Source: Phycisphaerales bacterium
GTDB taxonomy: Bacteria; Planctomycetota; Phycisphaerae; Phycisphaerales; UBA1924
NCBI GenBank assembly: GCA_020850415.1
Contig: JADZER010000018.1
Coordinates: 1 to 64,000 of the forward strand
Length of the DNA stretch: 64,000 bases
Reading direction: 5' to 3'
Below are positions 20,072 through 28,691 of this stretch, piece by piece. The first letter of the stretch is position 1; each line of letters opens with the position of its first letter. The position numbers and the translations under genes are program-made. The notes beneath the pieces were generated by a model. That model was not told where the DNA came from. It did not search any database and worked only from the letters and a program-made list of their open reading frames with translations.

Positions 20072-20433
20072 GGCCGATAGCTCCCTTCTCCGGGGCGGGG
20101 TCCGTCCGGTTGGCCCCCTTTGGAGGGGGCGCGCCCGGGCAACAGGCCGCCCGGTGGTGCGTTCAACGGGCGCGAGAGGATTGTGGGCGTGGTGAGTGGT
20201 TGGATCAATGCGCCCGGGCACAAACACCGGCGGATCGGTCGGTCCGGTGGGGTTGGAGGCTTTACGGCTCGGAGAAGTCTGTCACCCAAGCCAGGGCTCA
20301 CGGCTCGGAGAGCCGTGCCACCAAGAGGCGGCCTCACGGCTCGGAGAGCCGTGCCACCTGGGGCCGTGCCACCTGGAGCCGTGCCACCGGGAGCCGTGCC
20401 ACCCCGAGAACCCCCGACCGGTAGACTTGCACC
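20072..20433. other. Divergent intergenic region with REP cluster and promoters
   Basis: These 362 bp separate tdh from the secretion operon, which is transcribed the other way. They contain a run of CACGGCTC palindromes (20260-20405) and, at 20422-20427, a TAGACT hexamer ending 6 nt before the GTG of the gspF-like gene. No gene is present. Confidence 0.7.
20260..20405. repeat. Cluster of CACGGCTCGGAGAGCCGTG palindromes
   Basis: Perfect 19-bp palindromes lie at 20299-20317 and 20335-20353, with a degenerate copy near 20264. Three to four direct partial copies (GCCGTGCCACC, ~18-bp period) follow to 20405. A further copy is at 60585-60603. Confidence 0.9.
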
Positions 20434-21633
20434 GTGAGCAGGATCGGCACCGTCAGCCCGTTTGTGTATATCGCCGCCACCCCGAAGGGGCGGCGGACCT
20501 TTGGCCTGCGCCAGGCCCGGTCCGAGCGGGCCCTTGCCGACAACCTCCGGCGGGACAAGCTGGTGCTGCTCCGCACCTGGAAGCTCCCCGCGGCACTGGC
20601 CAGCGTGCCCCGCCTGACCCTCAAGGACCAGGTGGAGCTGAACAGCCAGCTGTCGATGCTGCTGACCCGCGGCGTGCCGCTGGTGGAATCGCTGGAGGTC
20701 ACCGCCACCGTCGTCTCCCCCGGGATGCAGCCGGTGGTGGAGCGGATGCGGGAGTTGGTCCAGGGGGGCACGAGCTTCGCCGACGCCTGCCGCAAGGTGG
20801 GCGTGTTCGATGAGATCACGGTCTCGGTGTATCAGGCGGCAGAGCGGACGGGCGACCTGGGCGGTTCGGCTGCCCAGCTTGCCGAGACTGCCCGTCGTCA
20901 GCAGGCGATCAAGGGCAAGGCCGCCACGGTGATGCTGTACCCGTCGGTGGTGCTGACGATCGCGGTGTGTGCGGCCCTGGTGCTGATCATCGGCGTGGTG
21001 CCGCGGATCGGGGAGGCGATGGAGGGGGCTGGGGCGAAGATCCCCGGGTATACGCGGGTGCTGGTCGAGGTGGGCCGGTTCCTGCAGGCCGAGTGGCTGT
21101 GGGCGTTGGCGGGGGTGGCGGGGGTGGCGATCGTGATGGTCATCGCGCGGCGTCAGGTGGTGGCGGCGATGGGCCGGTTCTCCCGCTCGCTGCCGGCGCT
21201 CAAACAGGTGATCCTGGTCCAGGAATCGGCCCGGTTCTTCTCGGTCATGGCCGCCCTGACCAAGGCCGGCGTGCCCCTGGCCGACGCCCTCGGGGCCGCG
21301 ATCGGGGCGGTGCGCCACCCGCGGCTGCATGCCCAGCTCAGGACGCTGCGGACCCGTCTGGTGGAGGGCGGCGTGCTGCACGGGTTGATCGACAAGGTGG
21401 ACGCCCTGCCGCTGGCGACCCGGCGCCTGCTTATGGCGGCCGAGCGGGCGGGGGATCTGGACACGGCGTTCGACGGGCTTGCCCGGGACATGGCCGACGA
21501 GCTGGACCGGCGGACCAGCCGGCTGATGGCGTTGCTGGAGCCGGCGGTGATCGTGGTGATGTTTTTGATTATCGGGTCTTTGGTTCTGGCGTTGATGATC
21601 CCGATGATGACGATGTCAAACCAGATCACCTAG
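20434..21633 (+). CDS. gspF: Type II secretion inner membrane protein GspF
   Basis: This 399-residue polytopic protein has two GspF/T2SSF domains (about residues 62-185 and 265-390), each with the LLTRGVPLVESLE / LTKAGVPLADALG signature. Three transmembrane regions are visible (VMLYPSVVLTIAVCAALVL, WLWALAGVAGVAIVMVIA, VIVVMFLIIGSLVLALMIP). GspF couples the cytoplasmic ATPase GspE to pseudopilus assembly. The GTG start at 20434 sits 6 nt after TAGACT, so the transcript is probably leaderless. It is the first gene of the nine-gene secretion cluster. Confidence 0.95.
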   Translation: MSRIGTVSPFVYIAATPKGRRTFGLRQARSERALADNLRRDKLVLLRTWKLPAALASVPRLTLKDQVELNSQLSMLLTRGVPLVESLEVTATVVSPGMQPVVERMRELVQGGTSFADACRKVGVFDEITVSVYQAAERTGDLGGSAAQLAETARRQQAIKGKAATVMLYPSVVLTIAVCAALVLIIGVVPRIGEAMEGAGAKIPGYTRVLVEVGRFLQAEWLWALAGVAGVAIVMVIARRQVVAAMGRFSRSLPALKQVILVQESARFFSVMAALTKAGVPLADALGAAIGAVRHPRLHAQLRTLRTRLVEGGVLHGLIDKVDALPLATRRLLMAAERAGDLDTAFDGLARDMADELDRRTSRLMALLEPAVIVVMFLIIGSLVLALMIPMMTMSNQIT

Positions 21634-21657
21634 GGGCTTTCCGGCCGGAAAGGCCCC
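21633..21657. terminator. Hairpin between gspF and gspG
   Basis: A GGGG(C)CTTTCCGG / CCGGAAAGGCCCC stem with one bulge lies directly at the gspF stop. No T-tract follows, so it is more likely an attenuator or mRNA-processing hairpin that sets the gspF:gspG ratio than a true Rho-independent terminator. Confidence 0.4.
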
Positions 21658-21794
21658 CCGGATCGGGGGCCCGGCCGACTAGGATCATGCAACCGGGGGC
21701 CGGTGCCCCGGGTAAGCAATGAGGAGGGGGGAAGAGCCAGGGTAAACACTGGTGTCTGATCCCTCCGGATCGTCTGAGACCGAAGGAGCAAGCG

Positions 21795-22211
21795 ATGTCG
21801 ACCGCACCTGCCAGATCCCGCCGCGTCCGTGTCGCGCCGGGCTTTTCGCTGATCGAGCTGACGCTGGTGATCGTGATCCTGGGCGTGCTGATGTCCGTGG
21901 TGGCGGTGAATGTGGTGGGCCAGGGCAAGAAGGCGAAGGTGCGGGCGACGAAGGTGACGATGGACACGATCCGCACGCAGCTGGACTCGTACAACCTGGA
22001 GTACAGCGCGTACCCGCCGACGCTGGAGACCCTGCAGAAGGTGCCGGGGTTCCTGTCTGACAGCAAGCCGATCAAGGACGGTTGGGGGCGTCAGCTGGCG
22101 TACCAGACGCCGGGGCGGAACAACCGGCCTTACGACCTGCTGTCTAACGGTGACAACCTGGACGACATCGGCGACGACATCGATGTGTGGCTGATGGACC
22201 AGGAGCAGTAG
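21795..22211 (+). CDS. gspG: Major pseudopilin GspG
   Basis: This 138-residue major pseudopilin has a prepilin cleavage site at G16/F17 with E21 at +5 (GFSLIELTLVIVILGVLMS). The C-terminal domain has the GspG pattern: DTIRTQLDSYNLEYSAYPPTLETL, then WGRQLAYQTPG and SNGDNLDDIGDDI, a Ca2+-binding loop typical of GspG. It polymerises into the pseudopilus in the periplasm. AAGGAG lies 6 nt before the ATG. It is separated from gspF by 161 bp and followed by the I-like gene after 4 bp. Confidence 0.95.
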   Translation: MSTAPARSRRVRVAPGFSLIELTLVIVILGVLMSVVAVNVVGQGKKAKVRATKVTMDTIRTQLDSYNLEYSAYPPTLETLQKVPGFLSDSKPIKDGWGRQLAYQTPGRNNRPYDLLSNGDNLDDIGDDIDVWLMDQEQ

Positions 22212-22215
22212 GGGC

Positions 22216-22809
22216 ATGGGCAGCGGCGCGGCACAACCCGGCCCGCGCTCCCGCACGGCGCGGGGGGTCAGTTTCCTCGAGGTCGTCTTCGCGATGATCG
22301 TGCTGGCGCTGACCGTGGCGACGCTGGCGACGGGGGTGAACGCGATCGCCAACCAGCAGGGGCGCTCGCGCCAGCTGCTCAACTGCGCGGAGATCGCCAA
22401 CCGGCTGATCATCCAGTACCTCGACGACCGCAAGGCCCTCCCCAGCGAGGACCTGACGATCCCGTACGGGGACGAGTTCTACCGCTACCGCAAGAATGTG
22501 ACCAGGGTCGCGGCGACGCTCGACGAGACGGTCGAGCGCAACCTGGAGGCGTACCAGAACCGCCAGCCCGGGGCGGATCCGGACCGGCTGAAGAAGGTCG
22601 TGATCACGGTCTGGCTCAGCGAGCGGTCCGGGGGCGGGCGCCTGCCCGACATGGGGGCCCCGCAACAAACCCTGGTCCGTGTCGTTGACCCCTATGCCTT
22701 CGGGCGCCGGTCGCCGGACTCGCTGCGCAATCTGCTCCAGAACGACCCGTCGGCGTTGATCGAGGAGATCAGCGGCAGCGATGTCGAGGCCGACGAGGAG
22801 GACGAGTGA
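22216..22809 (+). CDS. Minor pseudopilin, GspI-like
   Basis: This 197-residue prepilin-type protein has a processing site at G17/V18 with E22 at +5 (GVSFLEVVFAMIVLALTVATLA). The core resembles GspI by position and by the short helix followed by a compact domain (NCAEIANRLIIQYLDDRK). The C-terminus ends in an acidic DVEADEEDE. In type II systems GspI, J and K form the pseudopilus tip. It is translationally coupled downstream, its TGA overlapping the next GTG. Assignment to I rather than H rests mainly on order. Confidence 0.8.
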   Translation: MGSGAAQPGPRSRTARGVSFLEVVFAMIVLALTVATLATGVNAIANQQGRSRQLLNCAEIANRLIIQYLDDRKALPSEDLTIPYGDEFYRYRKNVTRVAATLDETVERNLEAYQNRQPGADPDRLKKVVITVWLSERSGGGRLPDMGAPQQTLVRVVDPYAFGRRSPDSLRNLLQNDPSALIEEISGSDVEADEEDE

Positions 22810-24098
22810 CCCGGCGCTGCTTCACCATCCTGGAAACCGTGATGGCGTCGGTCCTGGCGTCGGTGGTGGTGCTGGGGTGCATGGCGGCGTTCTTCGCGCT
22901 CAACCGCTCCGACCGCGTGCTCAACGCCCGGTTCCACGAGGCTAACGATCTGGCCCGCGTCCAGCTCACGCTCCAGCGGGCGTTCACCTCGCTGGTCCTC
23001 TCGCCCACGGGCAACGAGGAGGACGAGCAGCTGCTCGAGGACATGGGCATCGTCCCGATCAACATCCAGGAGGAGGAAGAGCAGCAGCAGGAAGAGCAGC
23101 AGGCCGAGGAGGACCAGGCCGAGGGGGACCCCGCCGAGGGGGAGGACGCGGTGGTCGAGGTCACGCCCCGCCCGCGCATCCTGCTCGAGCCGGACCTCGA
23201 CCCCACGCTGACCTCGATGCTGCGTCAGTCGCGCTTTGCGGCCGGGGGCGGCGGCTCGTCGGTCGCGGCGCCCCAGCGGCTGGAGGTCGTGCTCAGCTCC
23301 GTGCCCATCCGCCCGGCGGCGGTGCAGTCGACGGCGTGGGCCAACGCGCTGGTGGGGGTGGAGGACCTGGCGAGCAAGGAGGAGCTGGAGGCCGCGGGGG
23401 CGGAGGTGTACACCGGCGTGCGGGGCGCGTTCGTGCTGCGTCCGGACGATCCGACGATGGTTGAGGTCCGCCGGCGCGAGACCTCGGGCGACGACCGCGT
23501 CGGCTGGACGCTCTGGTGGCAGCCGCTGGACGGGCGCAGCGATCCGGCGCGGATCGCCTCGGGGCTGGCGGCGTGCCACTATCAGTTGTTCTTCAACCGC
23601 CAGATGATGGACGCCCACACCGCGTACGGGCCGGAGGCGATGCCGACCTACATCCAGGTGGAGGTCGAGACGCTCACGGGCCTGTACGCCAACTACTTGT
23701 TCGAGGTCTCTTGGACCGTTGATAGCCTGCTCGACGAGGAGGCCGCGGCCGATGAGAACGCTGAGGGCGACGGGAATGGCGACGGGAACGGCGATGGGGG
23801 CGGTGGTGGTGGCGGCGGCGGTGGCGGCGGGCGCGGACGCGGCGGTGGTGGCGGCGACGGCGAGGGCGGTCCCCGTGATGGGGCCGGCGGGCCACGCGAC
23901 GGCGACCCCCGGGCGCGCCCCCGTGGTCTGACCCCGCAGGGCGCCCCGGCCGGGCGCCCGGTCGAGGGGCAGCCCCTGCGCCAGCGTGCCCCGGGCGGGC
24001 CGGGGCAGTTCCCACCTCCCGGCGGGCCGGGCGGGCCGGGACCGCAGCGTCCACCCCCTCCCCCCGGCGGCCCGGGTGGCGGCGGGGGTGGCCCGTGA
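22806..24098 (+). CDS. Minor pseudopilin, GspJ-like with Gly-rich C-terminal tail
   Basis: This 430-residue protein has a prepilin-like N-terminus RRCFTILETVMASVLASVV; F6 and the +5 E10 fit, but the -1 residue is Cys rather than Gly. Position and length of the globular part suggest GspJ. Two features are odd. An E/Q-rich insertion (EEEEQQQEEQQAEED) occupies residues ~80-115, and from residue ~318 the protein becomes a Gly-, Asp-, Arg- and Pro-rich low-complexity tail of over 100 residues with a run of twelve glycines. The GTG start overlaps the previous stop (GTGA). Its TGA overlaps the next GTG. Confidence 0.78.
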   Translation: MTRRCFTILETVMASVLASVVVLGCMAAFFALNRSDRVLNARFHEANDLARVQLTLQRAFTSLVLSPTGNEEDEQLLEDMGIVPINIQEEEEQQQEEQQAEEDQAEGDPAEGEDAVVEVTPRPRILLEPDLDPTLTSMLRQSRFAAGGGGSSVAAPQRLEVVLSSVPIRPAAVQSTAWANALVGVEDLASKEELEAAGAEVYTGVRGAFVLRPDDPTMVEVRRRETSGDDRVGWTLWWQPLDGRSDPARIASGLAACHYQLFFNRQMMDAHTAYGPEAMPTYIQVEVETLTGLYANYLFEVSWTVDSLLDEEAAADENAEGDGNGDGNGDGGGGGGGGGGGGRGRGGGGGDGEGGPRDGAGGPRDGDPRARPRGLTPQGAPAGRPVEGQPLRQRAPGGPGQFPPPGGPGGPGPQRPPPPPGGPGGGGGGP

Positions 24099-24895
24099 CA
24101 CGGCGCGCCTTCGCCATGCCCATGGTCATCACACTGGTCGTGGTGGTCGGCCTCATGACCGCCGTGATGCTCGAGCGCCAGAGCGCCCAGCGTCAGACCG
24201 TCGATCGGCAGCTCCGCTGGTATCAGGAGCACCACGGGCGCCTGGGGCTCCAGGAGGCGATCGAGGCCTGGATCAAGAGCCTGCCGAGCAACGCCGAGCT
24301 GCACGCGCTGCTGCCGGCGGACGGGCACTTCCTCGACCTCAAGCTCCGCGGCGGGACCACGGCTTCGGTCACGCTGTACGAGCGGCAGAACGCGGTCCTG
24401 ACCGATCTGTCCGCGGTGGACGACACGATGGCCGACGCCGCGGCGGCGATCGCGTCGGCCGTCGCCCAGCTCTACGGGCCGGACGGTCCGCCCGACGGCC
24501 TTCGGACGGTGGGTCCCCCCCAGCTGAGCACGCACACGACCTCTCGCGAGGTGATCGAGCTGGCGGTCCAGGCGGTGACGGGCGACCGGGGGGTGGCCAA
24601 GGGCTTCGCGGGCAGCATCGTGGCCGATCGGGAGAACAACGGGGGGATCTCGACCTCCGGCGCGGTCGGGACGGCGATCGCGGACTCGGGGGCCGATACC
24701 GAGCTGCGGGCGACCCTTTCCAGCCTTTTCACGGTCCGGCCGACGCTGTACTACGCGGTGGTGGAGTTGCGGACCTCGGCCTATGGGGATCCCAGCGCCC
24801 GGTACGGGGGGTACTTCTCGATCGCGACCGACCGCAGCCTGGCGTCGACTGAACGCTCGGCGTTCCTCACATGGGAGAACCTGGGTGTAGAGTAG
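24095..24895 (+). CDS. Minor pseudopilin, GspK-like
   Basis: This 266-residue protein starts TRRAFAMPMVITLVVVVGLM, a prepilin-like N-terminus that lacks the +5 glutamate. Known GspK proteins also lack this residue, and the position after I and J fits. The following segment QRQTVDRQLRWYQEHHGRLGLQEAIEAW resembles the GspK helix; I give it only in part. The remaining domain is not strongly diagnostic. The GTG start at 24095 overlaps the upstream stop by four bases, indicating translational coupling. It probably caps the pseudopilus with the I- and J-like proteins. Confidence 0.72.
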   Translation: MTRRAFAMPMVITLVVVVGLMTAVMLERQSAQRQTVDRQLRWYQEHHGRLGLQEAIEAWIKSLPSNAELHALLPADGHFLDLKLRGGTTASVTLYERQNAVLTDLSAVDDTMADAAAAIASAVAQLYGPDGPPDGLRTVGPPQLSTHTTSREVIELAVQAVTGDRGVAKGFAGSIVADRENNGGISTSGAVGTAIADSGADTELRATLSSLFTVRPTLYYAVVELRTSAYGDPSARYGGYFSIATDRSLASTERSAFLTWENLGVE

Positions 24896-24933
24896 AGTCT
24901 CGCCCGGCCCCCACTTTGCGGGAGCATTCCGCC

Positions 24934-25668
24934 ATGCATACACCGATCCGAACCCGAAAGTCCGCGCGTGTCACGACGATCGCCGCCCAGGCCGCGGCGA
25001 TGGTGCTGTTGCTGTCGGCGGTGGGGATGGGGGCGTTCGGTCTTCCGGGGCTGGGGATGCCCGAGACGCCCGTGGCGCCGGCGGGCGGCGCGGAGGGGCA
25101 GCCGGGCGAGGAGCCCGAGCAGCCGGGGCGTCAGTATGTCGCGGTGGTGGACCCCGAGACGGTGGACTACAGCCTTGGGATGATCAAGAACCACCCGGTG
25201 CCGGACCCCGAGCCTGGGCCGGACGAGGTGGTGATCGAGGATGACCCGGAGATCGACAGCACGCCCGGCGTGCGTTATGTCGGCTCGATCAAGGTCGGCG
25301 GTCGGGCGGCGGCGTTCATGAACATCGGGGGGATCACCAAGCTGCTGCGTCCTGGCGGGGCGGAGTATGAGGGCGTGCGCCTGGTTCGTGTGGACGAGGG
25401 CAGCGTCGTGGTCTCGATCCGCGGGGGCGACGAGCAGGAGATCGAGAAGACCGAGCGAGTCGGTCCGGCGGTGTCGGTGGTGCTGGGCGGGGCGCCGGAG
25501 CCGGTGAAGGACGACTTCACGGCGGTGGCGGAGGACTCGCCCCAGGCGCCGAACTTCACGCCGGACATGAGCCGCGAGGAGCGCCGGCAGATGCTGCTGG
25601 ACCGCGCCCGGACCGAGCGTGGCCGGTGGGAGCGTCAGCGCGGCGAGGACGGCGGGCCGCCGAACTGA
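24934..25668 (+). CDS. GspC-like periplasmic HR-domain protein
   Basis: This 244-residue protein has one N-terminal transmembrane helix (residues ~14-38), a Pro/Glu-rich linker, and a beta-rich domain (RYVGSIKVGGRAAAFMNIGG, GVRLVRVDEGSVVVSIRGG) with the GspC/PilP homology-region pattern. It would sit in the inner membrane with the HR domain contacting the outer-membrane secretin. A charged helical tail (SREERRQMLLDRARTERGRW) ends the protein, in place of a PDZ domain. The ATG at 24934 has GGGAG upstream; the frame from 24871 is overlapped by the previous gene. Confidence 0.75.
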   Translation: MHTPIRTRKSARVTTIAAQAAAMVLLLSAVGMGAFGLPGLGMPETPVAPAGGAEGQPGEEPEQPGRQYVAVVDPETVDYSLGMIKNHPVPDPEPGPDEVVIEDDPEIDSTPGVRYVGSIKVGGRAAAFMNIGGITKLLRPGGAEYEGVRLVRVDEGSVVVSIRGGDEQEIEKTERVGPAVSVVLGGAPEPVKDDFTAVAEDSPQAPNFTPDMSREERRQMLLDRARTERGRWERQRGEDGGPPN

Positions 25669-25729
25669 TTCTCGCCATGACCTGCCACCGCGCGGGCGCG
25701 GGGCACTATCACCGTCCGAGGACCACGAG

Positions 25730-27358
25730 TTGAGCGAGCTGGTTTGTTATATCGAACGGGCCGAGCGGGGCATGCTGCCCGTCCGGCTGCGCCTGCTCTC
25801 GACACGCGTCGATGAGTCTTGGGCGTTCCCGGAGGTGCTGGCCGACGACCGCGCGGCGTTGCAGCGCGGGCTGGGCGAGAGCGCGGACTGGCTTGCCGGC
25901 CGACTGAAGGCGCATGGGCGCGCCGGGCTCGGCGCGATCGTGCTCGACGCCGACGGGACGCGGTGCGCGTGGGTGAGCACCGCCTCGCACGACTCGGACG
26001 CGATCGGCGCGCAGCTGCGCCAGGCCGCCGAGCCCGTGAGCGACGAGGACGCGGCGCACGCCGTCGGCTCGACGCCCCAGCTCTCGCTCGGCCCCGACGC
26101 CCGGATCAGCGGGTCGACGACCTACCAGCCGATGGGCGGCGCGGTCGCGGCGGCGCGGCCCGGCCTGCTCGCCAGGACGCAGTCCCACGCCCCCCCGCCG
26201 CGTCGGCGCGTGGGCGTCGCGGCGATCCCCGACGCGACGATCCGGCTGCTGCTCGACGAGCTGGACGCTCGCGGGGTGGATGTGGCGCGGATCGTCACCG
26301 TCTGGCAGGCGATCGCGGAGGCGTTCGACCCGCCGTCTTCGCACGGGGCCGACGGGCTGGCGGCCTCGTCGGGGGCGACGGCGGCGCAGGTGTGCGTGCA
26401 GCCCGGCGAGGGCCGGCTGCTCTGGAGCTGGTCGCGCAAGGGCGAGCCGATCGCCGCGGGGTCGTTCCGCCTGCCCCGCGGGTATCCGACGGCCGAGGGC
26501 CCGTCTGGGGTTGCGCTGGGGACGCCGGCGCTGGCGCGGCTCGCGTCGGAGTGGATCGCGTGGTCGACGCAGCTGGGCGCTTCACCCGCGAGGGTGCGGG
26601 TGCTGCTGCCGGCGGCGGTCTGGCAGGACGGTTCGAGCCTGGGCGAGCGGGTGGCGGCGGTCTGGCCGTCGGCGACGGCGGACATCGGCTTCGACGACGA
26701 CCCGCTGGGTGTGGCGTTGTCGCGGTTCGCCGACGGGCTGGCGGACCCGCGCGTGGAGGACACCGGGCGCGCGACCATCGGGGCGCTGCAGACGCGTCCG
26801 GGCCGCCAGCACCGCTCGATGTACCGGTGGGGCGCGATCGCGATCAGCATCGCCGCGGGCGTGATGGGCGTGGCGGCGTTCGTCGTGCACGGCGCCGCGG
26901 CCGGCGCGCGGACCAAGGCGGCGGACAACCGGGAGGAATGGCGTGCCGAGGCGGCCGAGCTGATGCCTTCGATCAACGACGGGCCCTTCGGCGCGGTGGA
27001 CGCCCGGGCGGTGCAGGACATGCAGGACCAGCTGGACGCGATCCGCCGGGCGGTGGCGCCGGTGGCCGTGACGCCGGAGAAGCCGATCCTCCGCGAGCTG
27101 GAGACGCTCGCGCTGATCGTGGGCAACCCCGACTACACGCTGGAGAAGATCGAGCTGTCGTCGATCGCGGTGACGATCGAGATCGTGGTGCCGGACACGG
27201 CGGCGTACGAGGAGCTGGTGGCCTCGCTGGAGGGGATCGCGGGCTCGTCGGTGCGTGTGTGGTCGAAGACGCCGACGCCCCGACCCAACGGGATCCGGGC
27301 GAGCCTGGTGGGGCAGTGGGACAGCGGTGCGCGGGCGGTCCCGCCGGGGGGGGCATGA
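25730..27358 (+). CDS. GspL-like assembly protein (TTG start)
   Basis: This 542-residue protein has a large cytoplasmic region, one transmembrane helix at about residues 366-390 (WGAIAISIAAGVMGVAAFVV) and a periplasmic ferredoxin-like domain, the layout of GspL. The final domain (LRELETLALIVGNPDYTLEKIELS) fits that fold. A TTG at 25730 with GAGG 8-9 nt upstream gives MSELVCYIE as the N-terminus; the in-frame alternative is ATG at 25772. The long frame from 25619 overlaps the previous gene and is less likely. GspL links the GspE ATPase to GspM. The stop is followed by the M-like ATG after 1 bp. Confidence 0.72.
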   Translation: MSELVCYIERAERGMLPVRLRLLSTRVDESWAFPEVLADDRAALQRGLGESADWLAGRLKAHGRAGLGAIVLDADGTRCAWVSTASHDSDAIGAQLRQAAEPVSDEDAAHAVGSTPQLSLGPDARISGSTTYQPMGGAVAAARPGLLARTQSHAPPPRRRVGVAAIPDATIRLLLDELDARGVDVARIVTVWQAIAEAFDPPSSHGADGLAASSGATAAQVCVQPGEGRLLWSWSRKGEPIAAGSFRLPRGYPTAEGPSGVALGTPALARLASEWIAWSTQLGASPARVRVLLPAAVWQDGSSLGERVAAVWPSATADIGFDDDPLGVALSRFADGLADPRVEDTGRATIGALQTRPGRQHRSMYRWGAIAISIAAGVMGVAAFVVHGAAAGARTKAADNREEWRAEAAELMPSINDGPFGAVDARAVQDMQDQLDAIRRAVAPVAVTPEKPILRELETLALIVGNPDYTLEKIELSSIAVTIEIVVPDTAAYEELVASLEGIAGSSVRVWSKTPTPRPNGIRASLVGQWDSGARAVPPGGA

Positions 27359-27359
27359 C

Positions 27360-27926
27360 ATGAGCGGCCAGCGCGCCCATCGCATCTCCGACGACCTGCG
27401 GTACGAGCTGGCCGACGCGGCGCGGACCGCCGAGGCCGCCAACAAGCCGCGGGTGCTGCTGGTGCTCGCGACGCTGCTGTTCGTCGTCGCCGGCGTCTCG
27501 CTGGTGGTGACGCTGCGTCAGTTCGAATCGGCCAAGCAGTCGTACCGGGCGCAGCAGGGGTACAAGGCCCGCGTCGCCGATCTGCGCCTGCAGTTCGAGC
27601 GCGCCGAGCGGCTGCAGGACTCGGGCCAGGCCGCGACCTGGGAGAAGATCCCGGACCTCTACTCGCGGATCGAGAACGCGGCGAGCACGGTCGGACTGCT
27701 GAACAAGCCGCCGATCCCCCGCCCGACGACGACGACGGCCCAGGGGGCGATCAAGAACCTCTACCCGTACAAGATGCAGGACCCGAGCCTGCAGAACCTG
27801 CTGTCGTGGGTGGAGGAGGCGCGGCGGGCGGTGCCGGGGCTCGAGGTCTCGTCGGTGGAGATCCTTCCCGCGGCCAAGCACTGGAACTTCAATGTCACCT
27901 TCGTGAGGTGGGAGCGTTCGTCATGA
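27360..27926 (+). CDS. GspM-like / PilO-like inner membrane protein
   Basis: This 188-residue bitopic protein has one transmembrane helix at residues ~31-50 (VLLVLATLLFVVAGVSLVV), a coiled-coil stretch (RVADLRLQFERAERLQDSG) and a C-terminal alpha/beta domain. This is the GspM/PilO architecture, and it follows a GspL-like gene as expected. A central DLYSRIENAASTVGLLNK segment also fits that family. The partner would be the L-like protein encoded 1 bp upstream. The stop overlaps the start of the next gene (ATGA), so translation is coupled. Confidence 0.72.
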   Translation: MSGQRAHRISDDLRYELADAARTAEAANKPRVLLVLATLLFVVAGVSLVVTLRQFESAKQSYRAQQGYKARVADLRLQFERAERLQDSGQAATWEKIPDLYSRIENAASTVGLLNKPPIPRPTTTTAQGAIKNLYPYKMQDPSLQNLLSWVEEARRAVPGLEVSSVEILPAAKHWNFNVTFVRWERSS

Positions 27927-28600
27927 TGACCCGCAGGATCCTTCGTCCGGCGCTGCTCGCCGGGCTCGCGCTGGCGGTCGCCCTGGGCGGCTGCGACGCG
28001 TCGAGCCGCCAGCGCCGCACGCCGACCGATTTCACGAGCCTGGCCCAGCAGCAGGCCGAGGCCCGCCAGGCGGCGCTGGGCGCCGCCGAGACCGCCGCCC
28101 GCGCCGACGCGGCCCGCAAGCGGGGTCGGACCGCCGAGGCCGACAAGCTCGCGGGCGAGGCCGTCGAGCAGTACCGGTCGGCGCTGTCGATCTCGGGCGA
28201 GATGCCCGAGGCGTGGAACAACATGGGCATCCAGCTGATGCACCTGAAGGACTACCTGGCCGCGTCGGAGGCGTTCACCTTCGCGATGCAGCAGAGCCCG
28301 ACCGACCCGCGCCCGTGCGAGAACCTGGGCATCGTGTACGACCGCACCGGCTGGTCCGAGGAGTCGCTCAAGTACTTCGACATGGCGCTGGACCGCAGCC
28401 CCAACTACCTGCCGGCGCTGCGCGGGGCGATCAAGGCGGCCCACCTGCTCAGCGAGGCCAGCGAGAAGCGGCTCGAGCAGGTCCGCCGGGCGCTGATGAT
28501 CGAGACCGACCCGGCGATGCGGGATTTCTTCGAGCGCGAGCAGCTGCGGATCTCCGGCCGGCTCGACCAGGACGCCCAGCGCCGGCCCCCACGGCGCTGA
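27923..28600 (+). CDS. TPR lipoprotein at the end of the secretion operon
   Basis: This 225-residue protein has a lipoprotein signal with Cys24 (VALGGC). It then has a charged helix and about three tetratricopeptide repeats (AWNNMGIQLMHLKDYLAAS, PCENLGIVYDRTGWSEES, YLPALRGAIKAAHLL). It could play the pilotin role that PilF or PilW plays for type IV pili, guiding secretin assembly at the outer membrane. That role is inferred from context only. GGGAG precedes the ATG at 27923 by about 8 nt. A terminator-like hairpin lies 20 bp downstream. Confidence 0.8.
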   Translation: MMTRRILRPALLAGLALAVALGGCDASSRQRRTPTDFTSLAQQQAEARQAALGAAETAARADAARKRGRTAEADKLAGEAVEQYRSALSISGEMPEAWNNMGIQLMHLKDYLAASEAFTFAMQQSPTDPRPCENLGIVYDRTGWSEESLKYFDMALDRSPNYLPALRGAIKAAHLLSEASEKRLEQVRRALMIETDPAMRDFFEREQLRISGRLDQDAQRRPPRR

Positions 28601-28603
28601 CCG

Positions 28604-28642
28604 ACCGGGCCAAAGCAAAGACCCCGGCGCGTGCGCCGGGGT
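28604..28642 (-). terminator. Rho-independent terminator for the HTH/membrane gene
   Basis: ACCCCGGC-GCGTGC-GCCGGGGT forms an 8-bp stem at 28621-28642. Read on the minus strand, it is followed by CTTTGCTTT, a weak U-tract. It lies between convergent genes and could also slow transcription leaving the secretion operon. Confidence 0.65.
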
Positions 28643-28691
28643 CGCTTCGGTGGTTCGGGTTCGTTCGTTCGGGTCCTTCGGCCGGGCCCGA

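Noticed and set aside
20260-20405. CACGGCTC cluster considered as CRISPR or a riboswitch
   Set aside because: Repeats are short palindromes without regular unique spacers, and copies occur elsewhere (60585) beside unrelated genes.
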